From the NCBI RefSeq assembly GCF_002873455.1, contig NZ_MCUN01000054.1, positions 372,001 through 436,000 of the forward strand: a stretch of DNA of 64,000 bases, written 5' to 3'. Each line of letters starts with the position of its first letter. Within the stretch, counting starts at the first letter, position 1. The notes under the pieces are model-generated. The model was given only the letters and a program-made list of their open reading frames with translations, was not told where the DNA came from and made no database searches. The translations under genes and the position numbers were made by a program. Below, in pieces: positions 46,367 to 54,325 of this stretch. The DNA is from Vibrio splendidus. GTDB taxonomy: Bacteria; Pseudomonadota; Gammaproteobacteria; Enterobacterales; Vibrionaceae.

Positions 46367-47224
46367 CTATTTCGAGTGAAATTGCTCACAAGCGATCATT
46401 GTATTCTCAATTAGGCTTGCTACTGTCATTGGACCAACACCACCAGGAACTGGTGTGATGAAGCTTGCGCTCTCTTTCGCGACATCGTATTCAACATCGC
46501 CAACGAGCTTGCCAGATTCCAAACGGTTGATACCTACATCGACCACAACAGCACCTTTCTTAATCCAAGCACCAGGAATGAAGTTAGGTTTACCAACGGC
46601 AACCACAACAACGTCTGCTTGACGTACGTGACCTTCAAGGTCTTTGGTGAAGCGGTGGCATGTTGTTGTCGTACAACCTGCTAGAAGCAGTTCTAGAGTC
46701 ATTGGGCGACCAACAATGTTTGATGCGCCTACTACAACCGCGTGCTTGCCGCGTAAATCGATGTTGTAACGGTCAAGCAGCGTGATGATGCCTTTAGGTG
46801 TACAAGAACGTAGCTTAGGCATACGCTGAGCCAAACGGCCTACGTTGTATGGGTGGAAGCCATCAACGTCTTTTTCAGGTGTGATACGCTCAAGAACGTG
46901 AGTAGTATCGATACCAGCAGGCAAAGGCAATTGGACCAAAATGCCATCAATCTCTGGGTCTTCGTTGAGTTGATCGACTAGCGTTAGCAACTCGTGTTCG
47001 GTGGCAGTTGCTGGTAAATCAAAAGACTTCGAGACGAAACCAACTTCTTCACACGCTTTGCGTTTACTGCCAACGTAAACTTGAGATGCCGGGTCTTCAC
47101 CCACTAAAACAACCGCTAGGCCCGGAGCACGTAATCCAGCTTGAGTACGAGCTTTTACACGTGCCGCTACTTCAGAGCGAACTGTTTGAGAAATTAGCTT
47201 TCCATCAATATTTTGAGCAGTCAT
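46367..47224 (-). CDS. folD: Methylenetetrahydrofolate dehydrogenase/cyclohydrolase
   Basis: Bifunctional enzyme that interconverts 5,10-methylene-THF and 10-formyl-THF with NADP. The catalytic Lys lies in YVGSKRKACEEVG. GILVQLPLP and the NADP loop GASNIVGRP are conserved. 285 residues, normal. A perfect PurR-type palindrome lies about 80 bp upstream of the start. It is the last backbone gene before the tRNA and island. Confidence 0.97.
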   Translation of the reverse strand: MTAQNIDGKLISQTVRSEVAARVKARTQAGLRAPGLAVVLVGEDPASQVYVGSKRKACEEVGFVSKSFDLPATATEHELLTLVDQLNEDPEIDGILVQLPLPAGIDTTHVLERITPEKDVDGFHPYNVGRLAQRMPKLRSCTPKGIITLLDRYNIDLRGKHAVVVGASNIVGRPMTLELLLAGCTTTTCHRFTKDLEGHVRQADVVVVAVGKPNFIPGAWIKKGAVVVDVGINRLESGKLVGDVEYDVAKESASFITPVPGGVGPMTVASLIENTMIACEQFHSK

Positions 47225-47303
47225 GAATTTCCTTAGTATTGATATTCAAGTTAGTGGCTGATGTTTTGGCGCATTATTCCAGAAAATCTTTTTGATTACC
47301 ATC

Positions 47304-47319
47304 AAGCAAACGTTTGCTT
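47304..47319. promoter_or_regulatory. PurR-box-like palindrome upstream of folD
   Basis: AAGCAAACGTTTGCTT is a perfect 16-bp palindrome whose GCAAACGTTTGC core equals the E. coli PurR consensus. Repression of a one-carbon gene by purines would fit. Confidence 0.7.
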
Positions 47320-47393
47320 TGTTCTATTTTCCAACACTTATAATTCTATTGCCCTTTTTTTACTCACTTGGATCAGAATGTTACATAAAGCCG

Positions 47394-47421
47394 TTGCTTT
47401 ACTGATTCGAATTCGTATAAT
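47394..47421 (+). promoter_or_regulatory. tRNA-Arg promoter
   Basis: TTGCTT, 16-bp spacer, TATAAT, ending 13 bases before the tRNA. Confidence 0.75.
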
Positions 47422-47434
47422 CCTTTCCTGTAGC

Positions 47435-47511
47435 GCGCCCTTAGCTCAGCTGGATAGAGCACCTCCCTTCTAAGGAGGTGGTCGAAGGTTCGAATCCTTC
47501 AGGGCGTGCCA
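47435..47511 (+). tRNA. tRNA-Arg (anticodon UCU)
   Basis: A complete cloverleaf of 77 bases with the encoded CCA. The acceptor stem GCGCCCT/AGGGCGT pairs with one G-U. The anticodon stem CCTCC/GGAGG closes the loop CTTCTAA, giving anticodon TCT. The TTCGAATC T-loop is standard. It adjoins accessory DNA and is the likely integration site. Confidence 0.97.
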
Positions 47512-47520
47512 TATTCTATA

Positions 47521-47555
47521 AGCCCTGACAGCTTTTTAAGTTGTCAGGGCTTTGT
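47521..47555 (+). terminator. Terminator after tRNA-Arg
   Basis: A perfect 10-bp stem AGCCCTGACA / TGTCAGGGCT followed by TTT. Confidence 0.75.
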
Positions 47556-47626
47556 CGTTTTCGGGGTTTGTAGTCGGCTAAATAGTCGGGTAAGCGTGTT
47601 GCTCAATGTAATCATGTGAAACCCTT

Positions 47627-49267
47627 TCACTTCTTTTTAGCATTATTAGACTTTTTTTTCTGGTTCATCTCAGCTAACTTTTTCTTTGAAATATCAATAT
47701 GCGCCAGGGCTACTTCATAACCTAGTGTGACATGTAGACGTCTATAAGCATTCCTTAAGTTCACTTTTGAAAAGAAAGGCAGCTTTGAAGGTAGTTTCTT
47801 TACTCCGTAGATAGCAAAGACTATACGGTAATCATTGGTGTTAGGAAGTTGCTTTGAGTCTTTCAATGGCATTACATTTGGATGGTTCGTATAAATTTTC
47901 TCACGAGCCTCTTCACTTGAACGAAAAATTTCACCTGAAACAAGACCTTGGCTAAATAGGTGGCTTAGATCTGATGAACTCTTGTAGTGTTTAACATGAA
48001 TTAGGTCGAATATTTTATCTTTACCATTGTTGGTGTTGGCAAGATCGCAGAACTCAAACTTACTATGCCCACCTCCAATGTGAATGTTCTTTTTATCTAG
48101 CAGTTCAATATTCCTATCATTTTTAGCAACAGCAGCGTTGTATTCTCCTTCGTTTTTATGGTCATAAACTGGTAAAGGATAGCTATAGGTAGGGATATTG
48201 CTAATAGCATTATTCACTTCCTTTACAAAATCCTTATTTAGCTTGTACCAGATGCCACTACGAATTGCGAAGTGCTCACCTTTATATGTAAGCTCACCGT
48301 ATATGCACTCGTAACCTTGCCATGATTTGACTGTTACGTGATCCTCATCTTTAGCATAGACTTTATACTTCTCTTTCAAGTGTTTGAGTTCGAGTTGTAC
48401 TTCGTTACCAAGAATTACGCTTAGGTAGCTTGAAATCGATAGCATCGTTGTATTTTGGGTGCTGCGTGGCTCATAGCTATAACCTGCGATTAAGTCCATG
48501 TCTATGACCTCTGGCTCAATGAAATAAAAGCTCTTTTGCTTGAGGTTAGAAAGGCGTTTGACTAACTCATCGTTAAGATGATCAACTTGTTTGTCATTGG
48601 TTACTTCGACAATGTTTTCAACCCACTGTAACTCAGGCTTTAGTGGTGCTTTAAAGTAAGCTAAGGCTTTTTTCAAGACAGTAGGTAACAGTTTTAAGTC
48701 TGCTGTCAGCATCATCCCTAGGGCATATCGCTTACCTGATATACGACTATTAAAAACGGATTCGGCAGACTTACCTACGATTGCTTGGAGCATATCTTCA
48801 TCAACATCGATCGGAAAGGTATTCACTTTTGACCCTAATCCGCTCTGACTTCGAGTATTAAGTGGGACAGTTTTGTTTGAAGCTGTATCTACGCTTCTGA
48901 TCTGCTCGGTGTCCATTGAATTTAAGGCAACACGAAGTCCAAAGTTTGGCTCGAAGTATGTTTTGTCAAGTAAATGAAATCCTTGACCAAAGGTTAGATA
49001 AAATGTTCGACCTGCAACATCAATAGATACGACTGCACCAGTTGACTGATTAGAACCAAAGTTCATATCACTAAAGTTTGGTTGCTCAGAGAAAAGATTA
49101 GCGAAAGCTGGTTTGTTGCTAGTTGGTTGTTTAATAAAGAGCTTTGCTTTAATTTCTTCACTCTCGAGGTTAAGAACGTACTCGGAGCATCCACTCGTGT
49201 TGATTGGAACTACAGTGGACGGGAGAGAGTTTTTTAATAGATAAATAGAAGTAGATGTACTGGTCAA
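47627..49267 (-). CDS. TIGR04141/DUF6119-family protein, defence-island associated
   Basis: A 546-residue soluble protein. I recognise features of the sporadically distributed TIGR04141/DUF6119 group: FGLRVALNSMDTEQIRSVD, then IYGELTYKGEHFAIRSGIWY, and GGHSKFEFCDL with HVKHYKSSSDLSHLFSQG. Its biochemical role is not established; relatives are sporadic and often lie near restriction systems. It ends in a Lys-rich tail. It is divergent from the type I restriction operon and shares with it a promoter region carrying three repeated dyads. Confidence 0.75.
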   Translation of the reverse strand: MTSTSTSIYLLKNSLPSTVVPINTSGCSEYVLNLESEEIKAKLFIKQPTSNKPAFANLFSEQPNFSDMNFGSNQSTGAVVSIDVAGRTFYLTFGQGFHLLDKTYFEPNFGLRVALNSMDTEQIRSVDTASNKTVPLNTRSQSGLGSKVNTFPIDVDEDMLQAIVGKSAESVFNSRISGKRYALGMMLTADLKLLPTVLKKALAYFKAPLKPELQWVENIVEVTNDKQVDHLNDELVKRLSNLKQKSFYFIEPEVIDMDLIAGYSYEPRSTQNTTMLSISSYLSVILGNEVQLELKHLKEKYKVYAKDEDHVTVKSWQGYECIYGELTYKGEHFAIRSGIWYKLNKDFVKEVNNAISNIPTYSYPLPVYDHKNEGEYNAAVAKNDRNIELLDKKNIHIGGGHSKFEFCDLANTNNGKDKIFDLIHVKHYKSSSDLSHLFSQGLVSGEIFRSSEEAREKIYTNHPNVMPLKDSKQLPNTNDYRIVFAIYGVKKLPSKLPFFSKVNLRNAYRRLHVTLGYEVALAHIDISKKKLAEMNQKKKSNNAKKK

Positions 49268-49293
49268 GTTAATATCCTTTTTATTGTTTTAAT

Positions 49294-49314
49294 TACGTCA
49301 TTTTAAATGATGCA
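49294..49314. promoter_or_regulatory. 21-bp dyad operator A in the divergent island promoter
   Basis: TACGTCA-N7-TGATGCA. First of three copies with the same spacing (A, B, C). It lies close to the start of the TIGR04141-type gene. Confidence 0.55.
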
Positions 49315-49360
49315 TTTATTCTTGATCGGTGAGATGTCATGCGTCAAGTCTTACTTTTAT

Positions 49361-49381
49361 TGCGTCATTTGGATTGATGCA
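49361..49381. promoter_or_regulatory. 21-bp dyad operator B
   Basis: TGCGTCA-N7-TGATGCA, immediately upstream of the -35 hexamer of the restriction operon. A lone half-site TGCGTCA is at 49340-49346. Confidence 0.6.
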
Positions 49382-49382
49382 G

Positions 49383-49411
49383 TTGACGGTCTTGTTTTTA
49401 TGTCTTAATAT
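49383..49411 (+). promoter_or_regulatory. Promoter of the restriction operon
   Basis: TTGACG, 17-bp spacer, TAATAT: close to sigma-70 consensus. Transcription would start near 49418, inside dyad C. Confidence 0.65.
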
Positions 49412-49415
49412 ATTC

Positions 49416-49436
49416 TGCATCAACTAAAATGATGCA
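49416..49436. promoter_or_regulatory. 21-bp dyad operator C
   Basis: TGCATCA-N7-TGATGCA, a perfect 7-bp inverted repeat over the predicted transcription start and the first ATG codons of the next gene. Confidence 0.65.
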
Positions 49437-49443
49437 AGTGCTT

Positions 49444-50019
49444 ATGAAGTTAAAACTACAAGACATTGCTGAGATAAGAGCAGGGCATCCATTTCGAGGT
49501 TCGATTAAAGAATCGGATGAAGGAAATGGCTATGTCATCCAAGTAAGAGACCAAGATGAACTAGGTCTTATTCAGTGGGATAATTTGGTCAAAACTGAGG
49601 TCGTAGGGCGCAAAGAGCCTGAATGGTTACAGAAAGGCGATATTATCTTTGCTGCAAGAGGGGGGAGGAATCTCGCCTCACATATAGAAAATTTAGATAA
49701 GCCAACAGTATGCTCTCCTCACTTTTTTCAGCTTCGAATTAACAGCGATAAAGTGTTGCCAGAGTTTTTAGCGTGGCAAATTAACCAGTCGTTAGTTCAA
49801 AGGTATTTATTACAGTCAGCGGAAGGTACTGCGCAAGTCAGTATAAAAAGGGCTGTACTAGAGCAAACACCACTTTCAATACCTTCGTTAGAAAAGCAAA
49901 GGGTGTTGATGAAGTTAGTTAAGAGTGCAGAACAAGAAAAGCAAGCTTATCAACGCCTGATCGAATTAAGGCATATAGAGTTGGATTCCATCGCAACTCA
50001 GATGCTAAACCAAATTTAG
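49444..50019 (+). CDS. Half-length HsdS-like specificity protein (one TRD)
   Basis: About 191 residues: one type I target-recognition domain (about 1-145; DIAEIRAGHPFRG at the start, then LQKGDIIFAARGG) followed by one long helix (about 150-191). A normal HsdS has two such units. It may dimerise to give a two-domain S subunit, or compete with the full HsdS encoded downstream. In-frame ATGs at 49429 and 49432 fall inside dyad C, so I prefer ATG 49444; a ribosome site is not evident for any. Confidence 0.8.
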   Translation: MKLKLQDIAEIRAGHPFRGSIKESDEGNGYVIQVRDQDELGLIQWDNLVKTEVVGRKEPEWLQKGDIIFAARGGRNLASHIENLDKPTVCSPHFFQLRINSDKVLPEFLAWQINQSLVQRYLLQSAEGTAQVSIKRAVLEQTPLSIPSLEKQRVLMKLVKSAEQEKQAYQRLIELRHIELDSIATQMLNQI

Positions 50020-50039
50020 AATTACTAGAGATACGAATA

Positions 50040-51617
50040 ATGTCAGACATTAAAATCAGCCAAAATGAAATCAATAATGCAGTATGGGGTGCTTGTGACA
50101 CTTTCCGAGGCATTATCAGTGCAGATACATACAAAGACTTCATCTTAACTATGCTCTTCTTAAAGTACATTTCCGATGTATGGCAAGACCACTATGACAA
50201 TTACAAAGCGGAGTATGGTGATGAGCCTGAATTGATCACTGCGATGATGGAAAACGAAAGTTTTCAGTTACCAATGGTTGATATTCTTGGTGATAACAAT
50301 GAAGTTAAAGAGACATTTAAGGCGAACTTTTACAGTCTTTTTGAACGTAAAGACACTCCAGGGAATGGTACTCGTATTGACCAAGTGCTACACGCAATTG
50401 AAGAAGCAAATGGCACTAAGCTTAAGAACGTGTTCCAAGACATTAGCTTCAATACTGATAAGCTTGGCGATGAAAAGCAAAAGAACACATTGTTACGTCA
50501 CCTGTTAGAAGACTTTGGTAAGGATATCCTTAACCTTAAACCAAGTCGCGTTGGCAACCTAGATGTGATTGGTAATGCTTATGAATACCTGATCAAGCAT
50601 TTTGCCGCAGGGAGTGGAAAAACCGCAGGTGAATTCTATACACCACCAGAAGTTTCAGATCTTCTTTCTGTTCTACTTGAGCCAAAAGAGGGCGATTCAA
50701 TATGTGACCCTGCATGTGGTTCTGGATCACTACTGCTTAAGTGCGGTAATCAAGTTCGTAAATCATTCGGTGGTTCAAAGAGTTATGCACTGTTTGGGCA
50801 AGAGTCGATCAACTCAACATGGGCATTAGCGAAAATGAACATGTTCCTACATGGTGAAGATAACCACCGTATTGAGTGGGGTGACACCATCCGTAACCCG
50901 AAACTGAAAGTAAAGGGCAAAGAAGACCTACTTCATTTTGATATCGTAGCCGCAAATCCACCATTTTCTCTGGATAAGTGGGGTCATGAAGATGCTGCCG
51001 ATGATATTCATGGTCGTTTCCGCAGAGGCATTCCGCCAAAAACCAAAGGTGATTATGCATTCATCTCACATATGATTGAGACGCTTAAGCCAGCTTCTCC
51101 TACCAGTGATGGCGGTCGAATGGGAGTGGTTGTGCCTCACGGTGTACTTTTCCGAGCATCAAGTGAAGGAAAGATTCGTCAACAGTTGATTGAAGAGAAC
51201 TTATTAGAAGCCGTAATTGGCTTACCTGAAAAACTGTTCTTCGGCACGGGCATTCCTGCGGCTATCTTAATCTTTAAAAAACAGAAATCTGATGACAAAG
51301 TACTGTTTATTGATGCCTCTCGTGAATTTAAGTCTGGTAAGAATCAAAACCAACTAACAGGCGATAACATTCAGAAGATTGTTGATACTTACAAAGCTCG
51401 TGAAACAACGGACAAATATTCCTACCTAGCAACATTGGAAGAGATTGCAGAGAACGACTACAACCTCAATATTCCACGCTACGTTGATACCTTTGAGGAA
51501 GAGGAAGAAATTGACTTGGTTGCTGTGCGTAAAGAGCGCCTAGAGCTACAAGGCGAGCTTGCTGATCTTGAAAAAGAGATGATGGGCTACCTAGAGGAGT
51601 TAGGTTATGGTGCCTGA
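50040..51617 (+). CDS. hsdM: Type I restriction-modification methyltransferase subunit
   Basis: N6-adenine methyltransferase subunit of a type I system. An N-terminal HsdM domain (about 1-140) precedes the catalytic domain. The AdoMet motif is CDPACGSGSLLL (about 222-232) and the catalytic motif is NPPF at 306-309. A C-terminal helical tail (about 485-525) should contact HsdS. 525 residues, normal. It starts 20 bases after the half-HsdS gene and overlaps hsdS by 11 bases. Confidence 0.95.
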   Translation: MSDIKISQNEINNAVWGACDTFRGIISADTYKDFILTMLFLKYISDVWQDHYDNYKAEYGDEPELITAMMENESFQLPMVDILGDNNEVKETFKANFYSLFERKDTPGNGTRIDQVLHAIEEANGTKLKNVFQDISFNTDKLGDEKQKNTLLRHLLEDFGKDILNLKPSRVGNLDVIGNAYEYLIKHFAAGSGKTAGEFYTPPEVSDLLSVLLEPKEGDSICDPACGSGSLLLKCGNQVRKSFGGSKSYALFGQESINSTWALAKMNMFLHGEDNHRIEWGDTIRNPKLKVKGKEDLLHFDIVAANPPFSLDKWGHEDAADDIHGRFRRGIPPKTKGDYAFISHMIETLKPASPTSDGGRMGVVVPHGVLFRASSEGKIRQQLIEENLLEAVIGLPEKLFFGTGIPAAILIFKKQKSDDKVLFIDASREFKSGKNQNQLTGDNIQKIVDTYKARETTDKYSYLATLEEIAENDYNLNIPRYVDTFEEEEEIDLVAVRKERLELQGELADLEKEMMGYLEELGYGA

Positions 51618-52836
51618 TTCGATTTCACAATTAGATCTAATTCAAGCTCGAATTTCAGAGGTTCCCACTGGCTGGCAGTTATGTAAAGTTGATGAAGCTC
51701 TTAATATTCGTAATAACTTTCGAAAACCTATTAGTCAGGAAGTAAGAGAAACAATTAAAGGTCAATATCCATATTATGGGCCCACTAAAATCCAAGGCTA
51801 TATCTCAGAATATGAGCAAGATGGAACTTATGCGTTGATTGGAGAAGATGGTGATCACTTTCTGAAGTTTGGGGTGATGGCTCAAACACAATTTATTTCA
51901 GGAAAATGTACAGTTAATAATCACGCACATATACTAGAAAGTTCCACTTTTTGTGATTCAGAGTGGTTCTTTAATTACTTTAAGCATAGAGATATTACGA
52001 ACTTTCTTTCTAGACAAGGTGCAGGGCGCTTTAAGCTAAATAAAGCAACACTTGAAAAGTTACCAATGCTAGTTCCTCCACTCCCAGAACAACGCAAAAT
52101 CGCCAAAATCCTCTCAACATGGGACAAAGCGATTAGCACTACGGAAAAGCTGATTGAAACCAGTAAACAGCAGAAAAAAGCTTTGATGCAGCAACTTTTG
52201 ACGGGTAAGAAGCGTTTGGTTAACCCTGAAACAGGCAAGGTATTTGAGGGTGGGTGGGGGAAGCACCCTGTAGGCAAAATATGTAAATCAATAGTTCCTG
52301 GACGAAATAAACCAAAGTCATTTGAAGGTGAGATACCTTGGGTTACGACACCTGAAATCATTGGGCGCTTTATTCCATCGTTTATCCAGAGTAACTATAT
52401 CTCTCAAAGTGCGGTGAAAGAATGTGGAGCAAAAATTGTTCCCGCTGGAAGTGTAATTATTGCAGCTGTTGGAGAGTTAGGGTTAACCGCTATTGCAACA
52501 GAACCATTAGTTTTAAATCAGCAACTCCATGCTTTTGTCTGCCCAGATGAGGTTGATAATGTGTACCTAAGTTATTGGCTTTCATCGCAAAAGCCCTATA
52601 TGGATAGTGTCGCTTCTAAAACTACGATCCCATATATGAATAAAACCAATTGTGAAAGTATTCCTGTTTTACTTCCAACGACTTTGGAACAGCAAAAAAT
52701 CGCCTCAGTCCTTACTGCTGCCGATAAAGAAATTGAAGTGTTGGAAGCTAAACTTGCACACTTTAAGCAAGAGAAAAAAGCACTAATGCAACAGCTACTG
52801 ACAGGAAAAAGACGAGTCGTGGTAGACGCTGCTTAA
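51607..52836 (+). CDS. hsdS: Type I restriction-modification specificity subunit
   Basis: Two target-recognition domains (about 15-155 and 210-355) each followed by a conserved helix. The two spacer regions begin LPEQRKIAKIL and LEQQKIASVL and end in near-identical KKALMQQLLTGK-(K/R)-R stretches. This internal repeat is the normal hallmark of HsdS and gives a bipartite target. The target sequence cannot be read off. 409 residues. Start ATG 51607 lies inside the end of hsdM. Confidence 0.94.
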   Translation: MVPDSISQLDLIQARISEVPTGWQLCKVDEALNIRNNFRKPISQEVRETIKGQYPYYGPTKIQGYISEYEQDGTYALIGEDGDHFLKFGVMAQTQFISGKCTVNNHAHILESSTFCDSEWFFNYFKHRDITNFLSRQGAGRFKLNKATLEKLPMLVPPLPEQRKIAKILSTWDKAISTTEKLIETSKQQKKALMQQLLTGKKRLVNPETGKVFEGGWGKHPVGKICKSIVPGRNKPKSFEGEIPWVTTPEIIGRFIPSFIQSNYISQSAVKECGAKIVPAGSVIIAAVGELGLTAIATEPLVLNQQLHAFVCPDEVDNVYLSYWLSSQKPYMDSVASKTTIPYMNKTNCESIPVLLPTTLEQQKIASVLTAADKEIEVLEAKLAHFKQEKKALMQQLLTGKRRVVVDAA

Positions 52837-52848
52837 GCTTTAGAAATC

Positions 52849-52871
52849 AACACCCTCTTAGTGAGGGTGTT
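52849..52871 (+). terminator. Hairpin between hsdS and the ATPase gene
   Basis: AACACCCTC / GAGGGTGTT, 9-bp stem with TATTGTTCT after it. It may weaken readthrough into the ATPase/HNH pair. Confidence 0.55.
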
Positions 52872-52936
52872 ATTGTTCTACTTAGTTTTATCCATGTTAG
52901 AATCAATCAACTATTAGAATAAGTTAGGTATCGCAA

Positions 52937-54325
52937 ATGAAGATAATGAAGTTAAAGCTCGAAAACTATGGACGGTTTTCAAGTTTAGTACTGCCGCTTG
53001 CTACCTCTGAGACTGTTAAATCTAATGTAACAGTAATCGTTGGGAATAACGGTGCAGGTAAGACAACAATTCTTACGTCTTTAGCTACTTCTTTAAATTG
53101 GTTGGTTGCAAGATTGAGAAGAGAAGGTGGGTCAACTTCATCTATATATGAAAGTGCGATCAAAAATGGCACTTCATTGTCTTCAATTACGACTTATTTT
53201 AAGCATGATGGATTGAATAGCGCTCAATCACAAGCAAGTCTATGGGCTAGCGAAGATTCAGAGTTTCAGTCATGGAAGTTAGTTAAAGGCAGAGAAGGGA
53301 AAGAAAAAAACGAAGCGAGTGAATTAACTCAGTTAACCAAGTTAGCAAGTATATACAGGGCGAATTACACGAAAGACGATAATGCCTCATTACCGTTAAT
53401 AATTTACTACCCTGATGATCGAACTGTGGCTGATATTGATGTAGATACTCCAAATAAAACCGAATACACACAATTTGATGCTTATACCGATGGCTTGCTA
53501 CGAGGCGCTAATTTCAACGATTTCTTTGAATGGTTTAGGTATCAAGAAGATGTAGAGAATGAGTCATTGATGTCTCAGTCCGCATTAGATGACCTGAAAA
53601 AGAATGTTGAAGAAAGTGTTTACCAACAGATAGTGCTAGCTCAGGAAAGCAAAAAAGATCCACAACTTCAAACTGTTCGTAGAGCTATTAGTGTTTTTAT
53701 GCCTGAATACACGGAATTGCACATTAAGAGGAAACCAAGGCTTCACATGTCAATTAAGAAACATGATGAAGTATTAGATGTTGCTCAATTATCTAAAGGT
53801 GAGAAGTGCATGCTTGCTTTAGTGGGCGATATAGCTAGGCGCATGGCTGTACTTAATCCAAGTCTAGACAATCCATTAGTTGGTGAAGGTATAGTAATGA
53901 TTGATGAAGTCGATGCCCATCTTCATCCAAAATGGCAGCAGACAGTTCTTACAAATCTAGAGAAAACATTTCCTAACCTTCAATTTGTGGTAACTACGCA
54001 TAGTCCTCAAGTTCTATCTACTGTTAAAAAAGACTCTATTGAAATTATTGATAATGGTACAAGAGTTCCTGTTATTGGTGATACTTATGGTGTTGCGAGT
54101 AGCGATATTCTTAAGGAAGTAATGAAAGTTAATCCAACTCCAAGAATCGAACGAGTACTTAAGCTTGAGAAGTATTTAGAAATGGTCGATTTAGGTACTC
54201 ATACTTTTGATGAAGGAATTGCTCTCAGGGCTGAACTTGAGCAAGACGAATTTTTTGGTAAAGAGCACGCTGAACTACAAAAAGCAGACCGTAAGATTCG
54301 TAGAAAAGGACTGCGTTCATCATGA
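52937..54325 (+). CDS. PtuA-like AAA/ABC ATPase
   Basis: A 462-residue ATPase of the RecF/OLD-like group. Walker A VGNNGAGKTT is at about 35-44. The ABC signature region LSKGEK is at 285-290. Walker B is VMIDEVDAHLHP (about 321-332) and the switch His is in TTHSPQVLS. Between them lies a long helical insertion. The next gene, four bases overlapping, encodes an HNH protein of the PtuB type, so the two form a Septu-like pair. The name is assigned on this pairing and on motifs. Confidence 0.82.
   Translation: MKIMKLKLENYGRFSSLVLPLATSETVKSNVTVIVGNNGAGKTTILTSLATSLNWLVARLRREGGSTSSIYESAIKNGTSLSSITTYFKHDGLNSAQSQASLWASEDSEFQSWKLVKGREGKEKNEASELTQLTKLASIYRANYTKDDNASLPLIIYYPDDRTVADIDVDTPNKTEYTQFDAYTDGLLRGANFNDFFEWFRYQEDVENESLMSQSALDDLKKNVEESVYQQIVLAQESKKDPQLQTVRRAISVFMPEYTELHIKRKPRLHMSIKKHDEVLDVAQLSKGEKCMLALVGDIARRMAVLNPSLDNPLVGEGIVMIDEVDAHLHPKWQQTVLTNLEKTFPNLQFVVTTHSPQVLSTVKKDSIEIIDNGTRVPVIGDTYGVASSDILKEVMKVNPTPRIERVLKLEKYLEMVDLGTHTFDEGIALRAELEQDEFFGKEHAELQKADRKIRRKGLRSS

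Noticed and set aside
46226..46414. 62-codon frame between the antiporter and folD
   Set aside because: It runs through the terminator hairpin and lacks a ribosome site.
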